From: Phyllobacterium trifolii
GTDB taxonomy: Bacteria; Pseudomonadota; Alphaproteobacteria; Rhizobiales; Rhizobiaceae
Reading direction: 5' to 3'
Assembly (NCBI RefSeq): GCF_014192095.1
Contig: NZ_JACHXN010000001.1
Location: 186,001-250,000, forward strand
DNA: 64,000 nucleotides
The position numbers and the translations under genes were made by a program. The notes under the pieces were generated by a model, which had not been told where the DNA came from, ran no database searches, and saw only the letters and a program-made list of their open reading frames with translations. Positions 19,591 to 29,515 of the stretch are shown piece after piece. Numbering within the stretch: the stretch's first letter is position 1; each line of letters opens with the position of its first letter.

Positions 19591-19665
19591 GGCCGTACCT
19601 CCCTGCTTGCAACGACCGTTAGGTCGTAAACCAAGGAAGCAGGATTCCCTCGTCGAGGCAATGAC

Positions 19666-20112
19666 TTACCAGAGATTTCTCCCGTCCAGCGTTTCCACCG
19701 GTAACGAACCTATATCGAAATTGTCGAAGAGGCTATGCCAGTCGTCGTTCATTTCCGTTTCAACGATAACATCATCGGACATGGCAGTGGTATGCGTAGC
19801 AAGCTCGCAAAGACGGACCGCGGACGCGCCCTCAAAGCCATACCCCTGTGCCGTCAGGGATTGGTCGAGATCGTCGGCGATCTGCGGCACACGAAAAATT
19901 GGCGTGCGTCCCAAGGACCGATACAGCGTCTCGGCCAATTCAATAACGCCTTTAGGCTTTTCCCGATGGCCACGCAGTGGATTGACCGAGTTGGTTCGGC
20001 GGATAGTTCCACCGGAAAAGCGCATTATCCATCCGCGATAGATCAGCTCGCGTGACGACGGCCACGCATTTCTGCATGCTTCCTCGACTCGCCAGTTCAG
20101 ATCATCGTCCAT
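19666..20112 (-). pseudogene. Truncated GNAT-family N-acetyltransferase (N-terminal part only)
   Basis: The 148-residue product matches the N-terminal half of a rhizobial GNAT family, with hallmarks RVEEACRNAWPSSRELIYRG, WIMRFSGGTIRRTNSVNPL and RTPIFRVPQ. Full-length members are about 250 residues, the second half being the acetyl-CoA-binding GNAT fold. Here a TAA at 19666 follows LDGRNLW, and only about 75 bases remain before the next gene, with no GNAT motif A in any frame. The acetyltransferase domain is therefore missing, and the gene is most likely a decaying remnant. It starts 10 bases after the flavoprotein gene and belongs to the same transcript. Confidence 0.6.
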
Positions 20113-20122
20113 GATAGCATTC

Positions 20123-21301
20123 CTATACGGCCTGCCCTGAAACCCAGCCAGATGACCACGCCCATTGGAAATTATAGCCGCCGAGCCAACCGGTTACATC
20201 GACAACTTCACCGATGAAATAAAGACCTTTTGTGGATCTGGTTTCCATCGTTTTCTGGTCAAGCATATCCGTATCGACGCCGCCGAGCGTCACCTCCGCT
20301 GTACGGTAGCCTTCGGACCCTGCTGGTCTGACTTGCCATTCATTGACCGATTTTTCCACGGCGAGAAGCTGTTTGTCAGAAAGGTCGGCCAGATGCATTT
20401 CTATACCGCTGTTTTCCGCGATCAGCTGTGCGAGGCGTTTTGGCAATAGTTCACTGAGCGCCGTCTGCAGCGCTTGCCGGCCGTTGCGGGTGCGTGCGGC
20501 GCGTAGTGCCTCGAAGACCTTGACGCCCGGAAGCATGGCAACAGAAATCGCATCGCCTTCCCGCCAATAGGATGAAATCTGCAAGATAGACGGACCGCTT
20601 AGACCGCGATGGGTGAAGAGCATGGCCTCACTGAACCTGATTTTGCCGTGACTGACGACTGCGTCGACCGAAATGCCGGACAGGGGTTTGAGCGGCGCCA
20701 AGGTATTTTCGTCGAAGGTCAGTGGCACCAGCGCCGGCCGTGTCTCGGTGAGCGAAAGCCCAAATTGTCGGGCAATATCGTAACCGAAACCAGTCGCGCC
20801 CATTTTCGGTATGGATTTTCCGCCGCAAGCAACGACAAGCGACGAACACCGTACGCGTTCGCCCGACAGATCGAGTTCAAATGCATCGCCTGATTTCGCG
20901 ATGGAATCGACGGTTGTGCGCAAACGGAGCTCAACCCCTGCCCGTTTCATTTCCGCGACCAGCATATCGATGATCTGCCTGGCTGAGCCATCGCAAAAAA
21001 GTTGGCCGAGCGTCTTTTCATGCCAGGCAATGCCATGGCGATCAACGAGACCGATAAAGTCGCGCTGGGTGTAGCGGCGCAGGGCCGAAATGCAAAAATG
21101 CGGATTCTTGCTGATAAAGTTCGGGGGTGCCGCATTGAGATTGGTGAAATTGCAGCGGCCACCGCCCGATATGCGGATCTTTTCACCGGGCGCGGCGGCA
21201 TGGTCGACAACAAGCACCGAGCGGCCCCGCTTACCTGCCTCAATGGCGCACATCATGCCTGCGGCGCCAGCACCTATGATGAGGACGTCCACCTGTTTCA
21301 T
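20123..21301 (-). CDS. HI0933/YhiN-like NAD(P)/FAD-dependent oxidoreductase
   Basis: A 392-residue flavoprotein with the FAD-binding glycine motif IIGAGAAGMMCA at 8-19 and the family signature KIRISGGGRCNFTNLNA. The C-terminal part (TLGGVDTDMLDQKTMETRS, GEVVDVTGWLGGYNFQWAWSSG) is diagnostic for the HI0933 family, whose physiological substrate is unknown. The frame is open upstream to 21361, but the ATG at 21301 overlaps the stop of the upstream ydcF-like gene as ATGA (21298-21301) and gives the standard N-terminus MKQVDVLIIGAG, so I chose it. Translationally coupled within the gatC-to-GNAT operon. Confidence 0.92.
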   Translation of the reverse strand: MKQVDVLIIGAGAAGMMCAIEAGKRGRSVLVVDHAAAPGEKIRISGGGRCNFTNLNAAPPNFISKNPHFCISALRRYTQRDFIGLVDRHGIAWHEKTLGQLFCDGSARQIIDMLVAEMKRAGVELRLRTTVDSIAKSGDAFELDLSGERVRCSSLVVACGGKSIPKMGATGFGYDIARQFGLSLTETRPALVPLTFDENTLAPLKPLSGISVDAVVSHGKIRFSEAMLFTHRGLSGPSILQISSYWREGDAISVAMLPGVKVFEALRAARTRNGRQALQTALSELLPKRLAQLIAENSGIEMHLADLSDKQLLAVEKSVNEWQVRPAGSEGYRTAEVTLGGVDTDMLDQKTMETRSTKGLYFIGEVVDVTGWLGGYNFQWAWSSGWVSGQAV

Positions 21302-22092
21302 GGCGATGGCAAAAGCTCGCCCGTCCGTCCCGTCAGCCGGTAGGCGACCAGTCCGATCCACTCCCTGAGCGCTATCGACACGTTCTGCAGTGAATCCTGC
21401 GGATTATCATGCGTAACGCCTATGCCCTCGTCACCCGAGGTCCGGTAATCGGATGGCCAAGGCACGACATCGAACCCGACCGTGCGAAAGATCCCCACGG
21501 AGCGCGGCATATGGAATGCCGACGTTATCAGCACCCAGGTCTCGCCGGGTTTCGGCTTCACCATTTCCTTCGTGAAAACCGCATTTTCATAGGTGTTGCG
21601 CGACTGGCTTTCCATGATGAGCCGATCCGGGGAGACGCCGAGCGCCGTCAGCAAACGGGGTGCCGTCACACCATCGCCCTCGCCCTTGAGCAACAAATTG
21701 CCCGATCCACCAGTCACGACGACCTTGACCTGCGGATGGCGCGCTGCAAGAACAGCCGCCTCGACAAACCGGTCACCGCTGGAGTTCATTTCATAACCGC
21801 CGCGGACCAGATTCACACCGCCCTCGAGGCCGCCACCGAGCACGATGATCCCGTCGATCTTCTCCGGCAACGAGGCCGGGCGTTGAAAACGGTCCTCAAG
21901 CGGATGCATCATCAGCGCACCCACCGACGTCCACGCACCAAGGCCGAGTATCAGAAACGCACCCGCCGCTGTCACCAGAGCGAAACGCCGCCGAGCCAGC
22001 AGCAGCAGAAAAAACGTCAGACCGATCAGCAATATGGAGAAATTCAGCGGCTCGGCGAAGAACCAGAGGATTTTTGACAGATTGAAGAACAT
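21298..22092 (-). CDS. YdcF/ElyC family membrane protein (DUF218)
   Basis: A 264-residue inner-membrane protein with two N-terminal transmembrane helices (about 14-34 and 38-60) and a DUF218 domain. Motifs are IDGIIVLGGGLEGG, VVVTGGSG, SQSRNTYENAVFTK and LITSAFHMPRSVGIF, all characteristic. ElyC in E. coli affects peptidoglycan and lipid-carrier metabolism, but the catalytic activity of the family is not established. It begins one base after the GNAT gene stop and is coupled to the flavoprotein by an ATGA overlap. Confidence 0.9.
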   Translation of the reverse strand: MFFNLSKILWFFAEPLNFSILLIGLTFFLLLLARRRFALVTAAGAFLILGLGAWTSVGALMMHPLEDRFQRPASLPEKIDGIIVLGGGLEGGVNLVRGGYEMNSSGDRFVEAAVLAARHPQVKVVVTGGSGNLLLKGEGDGVTAPRLLTALGVSPDRLIMESQSRNTYENAVFTKEMVKPKPGETWVLITSAFHMPRSVGIFRTVGFDVVPWPSDYRTSGDEGIGVTHDNPQDSLQNVSIALREWIGLVAYRLTGRTGELLPSP

Positions 22093-22093
22093 T

Positions 22094-22573
22094 CTATCTC
22101 AGCTCCGCCAGCATTTTTACCTTGTCCATCTCACGCTCGAGGCTCGTTGACCACTCCGGCCCCTGTTCGATGACAGTGAAGCCTTCGCGCTCGTAGAGAC
22201 GGATGGCCTTCACATTGCGTGCATGGGTACTGATCCGCGCACGCAAATACCCCGCATCACGAATATTGGCCATCAAGGTTCGGAGAATTGCCGAACCTAT
22301 CCCTTGGCCCTGAACGACGGGGTCGACCCACAGATCGGAGATATAGTCGTTGTCCTCTTCCCGGGCGCCCCAGCCAAGCACGACCTTGTCCATTTCACCG
22401 ACCAGAACGTTCCCGTAGGATGTTTCTGCGAAGGCGCGGAATGCCTTTTCGACGTGCATTCGCATGCCGGGCAATTCGGGTTCGAACGAAAAAACGTTTG
22501 ACGCCCAGGCGCGGGCGCCGACCGCAGCGATGGCTGCAATGTCGGCTTCTATTGCACGCCTGACTACCACCAT
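22094..22573 (-). CDS. GNAT family N-acetyltransferase (downstream of gatA)
   Basis: A 159-residue single-domain acetyltransferase; substrate unknown. The acetyl-CoA pyrophosphate loop QGQGIGSA is present after LWVDPVV, and the motif B region [20 protein letters not shown] is standard. The start overlaps the last ten bases of gatA, so translation is coupled to it. This is one of two unrelated-length GNAT genes flanking gatA; the other is at 24061-24543. Target could be an amino acid, a small molecule or a ribosomal protein; the sequence does not say. Confidence 0.9.
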   Translation of the reverse strand: MVVVRRAIEADIAAIAAVGARAWASNVFSFEPELPGMRMHVEKAFRAFAETSYGNVLVGEMDKVVLGWGAREEDNDYISDLWVDPVVQGQGIGSAILRTLMANIRDAGYLRARISTHARNVKAIRLYEREGFTVIEQGPEWSTSLEREMDKVKMLAELR

Positions 22574-24045
22574 TTCGGAGCGTGGAACTTGCCTGCTGCC
22601 TGTTCGATGACATAGGCGGTCTGGAAAAGCGTTTCCTCGTCGAACGGCCGCCCGATCAGCTGCAGGCCAAGCGGCAGTCCGCGCGCATCGAGGCCAGCGG
22701 GGACAGCGATCCCCGGCAGACCAGCCATGTTCACGGTGACGGTGAAGATGTCATTGAGATACATTTTGACCGGGTCTGCCGCCATATCCTGGTCGGCAAT
22801 GCCGAATGCGGCGGAAGGCGTGGCTGGCGTCAGGATTGCATCGACACCCGCGTGGAAGACGTCCTCGAAGTCTTTCTTGATCAGGTTCCGCACCTTCTGC
22901 GCCTGGAGGTAGTAGGCGTCGTAATAACCAGCCGAAAGCACATATGTGCCGATCATGATGCGGCGCTTGACCTCTTCGCCGAAGCCGGTGGCGCGGGTCC
23001 TTTCGTACATGTCGACGATGTCCTTGCCAGGGACGCGCAGGCCGTAGCGTACGCCATCATAGCGGGCAAGGTTCGATGAAGCCTCGGCAGGCGCCACGAT
23101 ATAATAGGCAGGCAGCGCATATTTCGTATGCGGCAGCGAGATATCGACGATCGAAGCGCCGGCGTCTTTCAGCCATGCAATGCCCTGCTGCCAGAGCTTT
23201 TCGATTTCTTCCGGCATACCATCGACGCGGTACTCCTTGGGAACACCGATCTTGAGGCCGGCAAGCGGCTTGCCGATGGCCGACTCGTAGTCCGGCACGG
23301 CTATATCGACCGAGGTTGTGTCCTTGGCGTCGACCGAAGCCATGGATTTGAGCAGGATCGCCGCATCACGCACGTCGCGGGCGATCGGCCCGGCCTGATC
23401 CAGCGATGATGCGAAGGCAACGACACCCCAGCGCGAGCAGCGGCCGTAGGTCGGCTTGATGCCGACAGTGCCAGTGAATGCAGCCGGCTGGCGGATCGAG
23501 CCACCAGTATCGGTGGCCGTCGCACCGGCGCAAAGCCGTGCGGCGACCGCTGCGGCTGAGCCGCCAGAGGAACCGCCGGGTACCAGGTCGGCGTTGGAGC
23601 CCTTGGCGCGCCACGGGTTCTTTACCGGACCATAGTATGAGGTTTCGTTCGACGATCCCATGGCAAACTCATCCATGTTGAGCTTGCCGAGCATGACCGC
23701 GCCATCCGCCCAGAGATTGGCGGTGACGGTCGACTCATAATGCGGCTTGAACCCGTCGAGGATATGCGATGCAGCCTGGGTGTGGATGCCTTCGGTACCG
23801 AACAGGTCCTTGATGCCAAGCGGAATGCCCTCGAGCTCTCCGGCATTGCCCGAAGCAAGACGCGCATCCGAAGCTTTCGCCATCTCCAGCGCCTTTTCCG
23901 GCGTGGTGACGATATAGGCGTTCAGCGCCTCGTTAGCGTTCTCGATCGCCTGGATATAAGCGCCAGTCAGCTCCGTAGCGGTGATCGCCTTGGCGTTCAG
24001 CTGCTCGCGCGCCTCGGCAATGGTGAGAGCGGTCAGATCGGTCAT
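22564..24045 (-). CDS. gatA: Glutamyl-tRNA(Gln) amidotransferase subunit A
   Basis: Amidase subunit of GatCAB, which converts Glu-tRNA-Gln (and often Asp-tRNA-Asn) to the amidated form. The 493 residues show the amidase-signature Ser-cisSer-Lys triad: Lys79 in PLGIKDLF, the [15 protein letters not shown] stretch and [12 protein letters not shown]. The C-terminus ([20 protein letters not shown]) is standard. gatC lies upstream, separated by a GNAT gene; gatB is not in the window, as is common in Rhizobiales. Confidence 0.97.
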   Translation of the reverse strand: MTDLTALTIAEAREQLNAKAITATELTGAYIQAIENANEALNAYIVTTPEKALEMAKASDARLASGNAGELEGIPLGIKDLFGTEGIHTQAASHILDGFKPHYESTVTANLWADGAVMLGKLNMDEFAMGSSNETSYYGPVKNPWRAKGSNADLVPGGSSGGSAAAVAARLCAGATATDTGGSIRQPAAFTGTVGIKPTYGRCSRWGVVAFASSLDQAGPIARDVRDAAILLKSMASVDAKDTTSVDIAVPDYESAIGKPLAGLKIGVPKEYRVDGMPEEIEKLWQQGIAWLKDAGASIVDISLPHTKYALPAYYIVAPAEASSNLARYDGVRYGLRVPGKDIVDMYERTRATGFGEEVKRRIMIGTYVLSAGYYDAYYLQAQKVRNLIKKDFEDVFHAGVDAILTPATPSAAFGIADQDMAADPVKMYLNDIFTVTVNMAGLPGIAVPAGLDARGLPLGLQLIGRPFDEETLFQTAYVIEQAAGKFHAPKWW

Positions 24046-24060
24046 AGTCTTTTCTGGTCC

Positions 24061-24543
24061 TTATTGAGCTGGCGCGAGGGTCAGCCACTTTTCGTAAAAT
24101 GCACTGTGTTCGGAGTCCGGATAGTCGAGCAGGACGCCGCAACGCGTGAACCCGGATCGCTCATATAGCCGGTAAGCGTCCGCAAATCCCTCGCCAGCGC
24201 CCGTCTCGAGAACAAGCCGTGTGACACCCTTTGCTTTGGCGAGTGTGGTTATGGCCTCGAGCAAGGCCGACCCGACGCGCTGACCTCGCACCGTCGGCCG
24301 GGTGAACATGCGCTTCACCTCGCCAACATGGTTTCCATGGTCTTTCAAAGCGCCGCAACCGACTGCCGCACCATTCCCGTCGCGCGCCACGAAAACCGTC
24401 GTATCTGCACCCGCCATCTGCTCCACAGACATCTTGAACTGGAACTCGATGGGCGACAGCGGCAATAGATGGTCATTAAGGTCGCTAACCAGCGCCCTGA
24501 CGTCATCCTGCAGCGGCGTTTCAATGGCAACGGAAATAGCCAT
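24061..24543 (-). CDS. GNAT family N-acetyltransferase between gatC and gatA
   Basis: A 160-residue acetyltransferase with the core GAADTTVFVARDGNGAAVGC-like substrate strand, acetyl-CoA loop RPTVRGQRVGSALLEAI and motif B (YRLYERSGFTRCGVLLDYPD). The C-terminus HSAFYEKWL is typical of rhizobial family members. It starts 8 bases after gatC and ends 15 bases before gatA, so all three should be one transcript. Its substrate is unknown; insertion into the gatCA pair could mean a housekeeping link to translation or simply operon accretion. Confidence 0.9.
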   Translation of the reverse strand: MAISVAIETPLQDDVRALVSDLNDHLLPLSPIEFQFKMSVEQMAGADTTVFVARDGNGAAVGCGALKDHGNHVGEVKRMFTRPTVRGQRVGSALLEAITTLAKAKGVTRLVLETGAGEGFADAYRLYERSGFTRCGVLLDYPDSEHSAFYEKWLTLAPAQ

Positions 24544-24551
24544 CGCTCCGC

Positions 24552-24839
24552 CTATTCCACGACTTTCGGCACCACGAAGAAATTCTCTTCATGGATCGGT
24601 GCATTGGCGACAATATCAGCCGCCTTTTCGCCATCGTCGACAACATCCGGGCGCTTCTTCATCGCCATGGGGGTGACGGACGTCATTGGCTCTACACCAT
24701 CAACGTTCACTTCGTTCAGCTGTTCGACAAAGCCGAGGATGGTGTTGAGCTGCCCTGTCATACGGGCCGCATCGTCTTCGGTCACGGCAATACGGGCAAG
24801 ATGCGCAACACGTTTGACGGTGGAAATATCGACAGACAT
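24552..24839 (-). CDS. gatC: Glutamyl-tRNA(Gln) amidotransferase subunit C
   Basis: Small structural subunit of GatCAB that clamps GatA and GatB together. The 95-residue protein [20 protein letters not shown] ... [13 protein letters not shown] covers the whole family. The frame stays open upstream to 24911, but those residues are not conserved and the ATG at 24839 has AGGAATCCCGA just before it, so it is the start. First gene of the gatC-GNAT-gatA-GNAT-ydcF-flavoprotein run. Confidence 0.95.
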   Translation of the reverse strand: MSVDISTVKRVAHLARIAVTEDDAARMTGQLNTILGFVEQLNEVNVDGVEPMTSVTPMAMKKRPDVVDDGEKAADIVANAPIHEENFFVVPKVVE

Positions 24840-24929
24840 TCGGGATTCCTGAAAATTCGGATCTTTGATTACGCAGCTATAGTGTCCGTTGCGGCCAAGC
24901 GCAACGGACAAGACGATTTGAAAATGGTG

Positions 24930-26546
24930 CTATTGCGGGGCTGGCGGGGCAGGATCCGAATTGTCCTCCTCGTCGTCAGGCACGATCACATTGTCATCCT
25001 GCGTTGGGTCGTCGGGCATCGTCGTCGTGTCGTCGTCGGGCGCCGTGACACCCGCACCGTCTGTTGCCGGATCGACGACGGGATCCGGGCCCTTCACCGG
25101 ATTCCCGTTGACGCTCACCGATCCGTCGGATTTCTGGTCGACGATCCATTGTATGTGTCCGTTTGGCAGCAGCGTGCCGAAATCCTTGGCGAGTTTGGCG
25201 AACACGATGTAATTCTTGATCTCAGGCTCCTGTTCGGAGGCCGTCGTCAACCGAGAAACAACCGCATCGAAATTGCTCATCTCCCAGATGGTGTGGCTCT
25301 CCGGTTTCAGAGCTGTGAACGAGACCTCGCCTTCAACCGAAAGCTCGGTATCAGTTGTTCGGACAAAGCTCCTGTTAATCACCATCTTCGGCGGTTTGGC
25401 CATGAATGCGGCAGCCGTGTTTGCTTCAAATTCGCCGGAAAACGGCTTTGCACGGTTCAAATCCATGTCGGCGACTGCTGCCCGGACAACCGTGTCGAGA
25501 TCAAGACCTTCCGTACCAAACACGAATTCCACATCAGTCGGCAAAAACGGCACGCTCCACGCAGGTATCGGCAACGCAGGATATCTGAGACCGTTGGTCC
25601 GCAGCGCATAGTGATAGCCGCCGCTCTTGCTGATGCCATCGAAGTCGATTTGCTGAGACATGGTCTTGGCGGCAAATGGTCCAATAGGAGTCTCGACGTT
25701 GAGATCGGAAAACTGGTACGCGCCCGAAAGCTTGTCCCAAAATGGCAGAGCGGCGAGGAACTTTGCCTTCAGATCGGCCTGCTCCTGATCCTTCAGCGTT
25801 GTCTCGTCTACATGCGCGATGAAAAATTTCCAGAGCTCCAGAAACTCCAGATTGCGAAGGCCCTTGCCTTCCGCATTGGCGCCGATCTGGCCGCCGCTCA
25901 GAACGATCTTCATCGGCTGCGCGGCAGTCGCGACATCTCCTGACGGCGGCGATTTGACAGTCACAGTCTCCAGAAAGTTTGTCGCGGAATGGTTGCTGCT
26001 GAAATTAACACCGCCGGATGGCGCAGCCATGCCAAGCACTTCACCCTTGGCCGAATTGACACTCGCTTCGACGTCCTGGGTAGGACTTGTCGTGTTCATT
26101 TTCACGGCGCCATAGGAAAACGACGCATTCGAGAAAGCGCCGATTTTGGGATCGAACGTTCCGTTGATATTCGCATTGTCAACGGACCACTGAACCGCCT
26201 CTCGCCCCTCCGGGGTTGTTACCTCGACTGAGCCACCGGGAATCGCAGTCGATGAGACATTCCAGGACCCGTCGGCAACTGGCTTTATCAGCAGGCTGTA
26301 TTCACCGAAATCGCCCTTGAAATAATCCTGCTTGGGAAGTGTTTCGATCAACTTCGCTGTGCTGAAGGTAATGCGGTAGCTGTCTCCATCGGGGACAACC
26401 GAGACGATATTCTTCTCGATCGCTTTCTTTCCAAGATAGTTGGACAGGAGTTCGGTAAGCGCTTTTGCGCCGGAGACATCGACAGCCTGTGCATGCACCG
26501 GCGTCGTGGCAACCAGCAAACACGAGATCAGAAACAGTTTACGCAC
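24930..26546 (-). CDS. Exported DUF2125-like protein with acidic C-terminal tail
   Basis: About 538 residues beginning with a clear signal peptide (RKLFLISCLLVATTPVHA, cleavage after A-Q-A likely), so periplasmic. I chose the GTG at 26546: GGAG lies seven bases upstream and it starts directly at the signal peptide, whereas the upstream GTG at 26588 adds 14 unsupported residues. The body is beta-rich with repeated strand-turn patterns, similar to rhizobial proteins annotated as DUF2125. The last 55 residues are an Asp/Pro-rich, strongly acidic tail (DDDTTTMPDDPTQDDNVIVP then DDEEDNSDPAPPAPQ), probably disordered and possibly cation-binding. Function unknown. Confidence 0.8.
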   Translation of the reverse strand: MRKLFLISCLLVATTPVHAQAVDVSGAKALTELLSNYLGKKAIEKNIVSVVPDGDSYRITFSTAKLIETLPKQDYFKGDFGEYSLLIKPVADGSWNVSSTAIPGGSVEVTTPEGREAVQWSVDNANINGTFDPKIGAFSNASFSYGAVKMNTTSPTQDVEASVNSAKGEVLGMAAPSGGVNFSSNHSATNFLETVTVKSPPSGDVATAAQPMKIVLSGGQIGANAEGKGLRNLEFLELWKFFIAHVDETTLKDQEQADLKAKFLAALPFWDKLSGAYQFSDLNVETPIGPFAAKTMSQQIDFDGISKSGGYHYALRTNGLRYPALPIPAWSVPFLPTDVEFVFGTEGLDLDTVVRAAVADMDLNRAKPFSGEFEANTAAAFMAKPPKMVINRSFVRTTDTELSVEGEVSFTALKPESHTIWEMSNFDAVVSRLTTASEQEPEIKNYIVFAKLAKDFGTLLPNGHIQWIVDQKSDGSVSVNGNPVKGPDPVVDPATDGAGVTAPDDDTTTMPDDPTQDDNVIVPDDEEDNSDPAPPAPQ

Positions 26547-26594
26547 TTGCGCTCCAAGGATTGTGAATTGACGAACGTGCTGTAGCACTACGCG

Positions 26595-27305
26595 TCAAAC
26601 CGTAAAATGCTCATTCGCGGTCGCAACGATAACTTCGCTTGTACCGCCTTCCATACCGGCGACGAATTTATCCGCCGTCTGATCGATGATCGGAAATGAC
26701 CCGTAATGGCAAGGTATGACTTTGTTGAATTTGAAATAGCGCCGGCTCGCGAGCGCAGCAACTGCACCACCCATGGTGAAGCGGTCACCGATTGGAACGA
26801 TACCGATTTCCGGCTGATGCAATTCATTAATCAGCGCCATATCGGAGAAGATGTCCGTATCGCCCATGTGATAAAGTGTCGGTTCATCGTCGAAATGCAA
26901 CACAACGCCGTTGGCGGAGCCCAACGAATGGGAAACGCCGTCCTCGGTCATTTGTGCGGAAGAATGCAACGCGTTGACATAGGTTACCGTGAAACCGTCA
27001 TAGGTAACCGTGCCGCCTGTATTGGTCGGATCAACGCGATTGACACCGCGCGAGCCGAGCCACGTTACCAGATCGGCATTACCGGTCACCAGCGCGCCTG
27101 TCTCCTTCGACAGATCAATCGTGTCGCCCACATGATCGCCGTGGCCGTGGGTCAGGATGATGTGTTTGACGCCCCTCGCGGCTTCCTTCACGTCCACGCC
27201 ATTGGCGCTCGGGTTCCCGGTCAGGAACGGGTCGATAAGAATGGTATTTTTTGCTGTTTCAATCCGAAAGGCCGAATGGCCAAGCCAAGTAATCTTCATA
27301 TCCAT
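26595..27305 (-). CDS. UPF0173 metal-dependent hydrolase
   Basis: A 236-residue cytosolic metallo-beta-lactamase-fold protein. The zinc motif [12 protein letters not shown] gives His53, His55, Asp57 and His58; further ligands lie in [18 protein letters not shown] histidine, MGDTDIFSD, and the late CHYGSFP. UPF0173 members are widespread and their substrate is uncertain. It is transcribed divergently from ruvX, with about 90 bases between them. Confidence 0.92.
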   Translation of the reverse strand: MDMKITWLGHSAFRIETAKNTILIDPFLTGNPSANGVDVKEAARGVKHIILTHGHGDHVGDTIDLSKETGALVTGNADLVTWLGSRGVNRVDPTNTGGTVTYDGFTVTYVNALHSSAQMTEDGVSHSLGSANGVVLHFDDEPTLYHMGDTDIFSDMALINELHQPEIGIVPIGDRFTMGGAVAALASRRYFKFNKVIPCHYGSFPIIDQTADKFVAGMEGGTSEVIVATANEHFTV

Positions 27306-27396
27306 ATTCCTTCAACTGCAAGTGAACCCTCGCCATAGGCTTCTATTGCCGGTATGTGACAATAAAGCGATCCATGAAAGTGCGGAACCTATCAAA

Positions 27397-27897
27397 TTGA
27401 CGGTACTGACAATTGAACAGCTCGAAGAGCACGTCGCGGATGGCAAGACGGTAGCCGGCCTTGACCTCGGTACAAAAACGATCGGCATCGCCATTTCCGA
27501 TCGCGGATTCTCCTTCGCCAATCCCCGTCCCGTGCTGAGGCGCAGCAAATTCACCCATGACGCACAGGATCTGTTGAAGGCTTTGAGTGCTGACAATGTC
27601 GGCGCAATCGTCATCGGACTGCCGGTGAATATGGACGGCAGCGAAGGTCCGCGGGTGCAAGCCACCCGCGCTTTTGTCCGGAATATGGAAAAGCTGACCG
27701 AGCTTCCATTCGTTTATTGGGACGAGCGCCTGTCGACCGTTGCGGCGGAGCGCGCCTTGATCGGAATGGATGTTTCGAGACAGAAGCGCGCCGAGCGGAT
27801 CGATTCAGCGGCAGCCGCCTTCATCCTGCAAGGCGCTTTGGACCGTCTGCAAACTCTGCGTCAGGAAGCCGATGTGGACGGCAATTCCTCGACATAG
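27397..27897 (+). CDS. ruvX: Putative pre-16S rRNA nuclease RuvX/YqgF
   Basis: RNase H-fold nuclease that processes the 5' end of 16S rRNA. The 166 residues contain the first catalytic strand [17 protein letters not shown], the [15 protein letters not shown] loop, [15 protein letters not shown] with the catalytic Glu, and [16 protein letters not shown] with the final Asp. The frame is open far upstream, but that part reads against the UPF0173 gene. I place the start at TTG 27397, the only start codon close to the family N-terminus, with GGAA upstream; this is uncertain by a few codons. The 3' end overlaps the convergent membrane-protein gene by 37 bases. Confidence 0.88.
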   Translation: MTVLTIEQLEEHVADGKTVAGLDLGTKTIGIAISDRGFSFANPRPVLRRSKFTHDAQDLLKALSADNVGAIVIGLPVNMDGSEGPRVQATRAFVRNMEKLTELPFVYWDERLSTVAAERALIGMDVSRQKRAERIDSAAAAFILQGALDRLQTLRQEADVDGNSST

Positions 27898-28196
27898 GTT
27901 GCTGCGGTTGCTGCACGTGCAGCACGCCAGGCCTGCACCCAGGCAATGATCTGGCGACGGCGGCGGAACGCTATCAGACACAGAACGAGGCCGGTATCGA
28001 CGATGCAGGCACGTGCAACCAGTGGTGGAATCGTTTCGGGCGGAATGCCCAGGATGTTTCCGTAGATAGTGAAAACCTGATCGTGCATCTCGCGGCTGAA
28101 GAAAAACATGCCCATGCTCAGGTCATAAAGCGAGAGAAAATACCAACCCCACAGGAAGCCCAGAGGCCCAGCCCAAAAAATCAGGAAGCTGCGCAT
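27861..28196 (-). CDS. Small membrane protein, DUF6105-like
   Basis: A 111-residue conserved rhizobial protein of unknown function. Two hydrophobic helices are evident: residues 2-24 ([20 protein letters not shown]) and about 62-80 ([17 protein letters not shown]), followed by a basic RRRRQ that should be cytosolic. The loop [20 protein letters not shown] is conserved in relatives I recall as DUF6105. The tail overlaps the end of ruvX on the opposite strand. Confidence 0.78.
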   Translation of the reverse strand: MRSFLIFWAGPLGFLWGWYFLSLYDLSMGMFFFSREMHDQVFTIYGNILGIPPETIPPLVARACIVDTGLVLCLIAFRRRRQIIAWVQAWRAARAATAATYVEELPSTSAS

Positions 28197-28444
28197 TCAG
28201 TTTCTCCTCGATCGAGCTGGTCTAATCATTTCGTCTTAACCCTGCGTTTTTGCAGTGCATTTTCAGGTTGTAGTGATATCGTTTAAGAAACTCACCGCAA
28301 CGTAAACCTTTTGTTAAGGTTAATTTATAAAAATTTAATTCAAATTGAAGGCATTAGCGAGCCCCCTTCCGCGTCGCCGATGCGATTTTTTGGGTAGTCA
28401 GCAGATTTTTTGACAATGGAGGGCAGCACACGCAGCGCGTGCAC

Positions 28445-29377
28445 TTATTTCGCTGCGATTGTCTCGGCGACGAAGTCGATAAAAGCGCGAACCTTCGCCG
28501 CCGGCAGATGACGCGAGGGATATAAAGCGTGCAGAGGAAACGTTTCGCCCTGCCAATCAGGAAAGAGTTCGATAAGAACTCCCTCGTCGAGCAAATCCTC
28601 AACACCTGTCGATTTAACGCGAGCAATGCCGACCCCGCCGAGGCAGGCACCCAACATTGTTCCAAATTCGGTGACCACCAATCGGCCCGCCGTTTTGACA
28701 GACACAATTTTTCCCGCTCGCCGGTAGTCCCAATTCCCGAGCGCTTCGCCGGTCAGAGAATCTCTGACTTGGATGCATTCATGACTCGCGAGTTCCAACG
28801 GATGAATCGGTCGTCCGAATTTTGCCAGATATGCTGGCGAAGCCAGGGTGATCGTGCGCGTTTCCAGCAGCTTGCGGACGATGAGAGAGGATGCAGGCGG
28901 CTGGCCAAAGCGCACAGCGATATCGAAACCCTCGCCGACGAGATCGCCGAGATGTTCGCGAGTAATCAGTTCCAGCGAAATTTCCGGATAGCGATCGAGA
29001 AAGCGCCCGATATGGGAAGCTAGCATCATCCTTGAAAAGAACGCATCCACGTTGACTCGCAGGCGGCCCCGCACAACAGCCGAAGATCCCGCAGTATGGG
29101 TGAAGGCGTCCTCAATACCCGACAGAAGAGGGCCAATCTCGGTATAAAGCCGGCGTCCCTCGTCAGTCAGGGTGACAGATCGCGTCGTCCGATCGAGCAA
29201 CCGGACGCCAACGCTCCGTTCAAGCCGCGCCACGGCTCTGCTAACGCCCGATGGAGATAAGCCCAATGCGTCGGCTGCGCGGGCAAAGCTGCCAGCTTCA
29301 ACGATTGCCGCCAACACACCAACATTGGCCACCAAGCGTCCGTCGAAAGCCATCTCACTGCCTGTCATATTATTCAT
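28445..29377 (-). CDS. LysR family transcriptional regulator
   Basis: A 310-residue regulator with the N-terminal winged helix-turn-helix (about 16-73: AIVEAGSFARAADALGLSPS, GVSRAVARLERSVGVRLLDR) and a C-terminal periplasmic-binding-like effector domain. The IAVRFGQPPASSLIVRKLLE segment places it with the CrgA/DmlR-type subgroup that often controls adjacent dehydrogenases. It is divergent from the NmrA-family gene at 29516, and the 138-base intergenic region should hold the shared operator. Effector unknown. Confidence 0.93.
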   Translation of the reverse strand: MNNMTGSEMAFDGRLVANVGVLAAIVEAGSFARAADALGLSPSGVSRAVARLERSVGVRLLDRTTRSVTLTDEGRRLYTEIGPLLSGIEDAFTHTAGSSAVVRGRLRVNVDAFFSRMMLASHIGRFLDRYPEISLELITREHLGDLVGEGFDIAVRFGQPPASSLIVRKLLETRTITLASPAYLAKFGRPIHPLELASHECIQVRDSLTGEALGNWDYRRAGKIVSVKTAGRLVVTEFGTMLGACLGGVGIARVKSTGVEDLLDEGVLIELFPDWQGETFPLHALYPSRHLPAAKVRAFIDFVAETIAAK

Positions 29378-29515
29378 GATCCAACGTCATGAATGATATG
29401 ACATAATCGCACTTTCAGCAAGAACAATAGAGCCCTTATAAATCTGGCAGCAGATACTCGTCGGGAAACATTTGTCTCGATGTATCTCGAAACCCAGCAA
29501 TGTCAGGAGATCTCG

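Noticed and set aside
24591-25943. 450-codon plus-strand frame antisense to gatC and the exported protein
   Set aside because: Spans two real minus-strand genes and has shadow-type composition.
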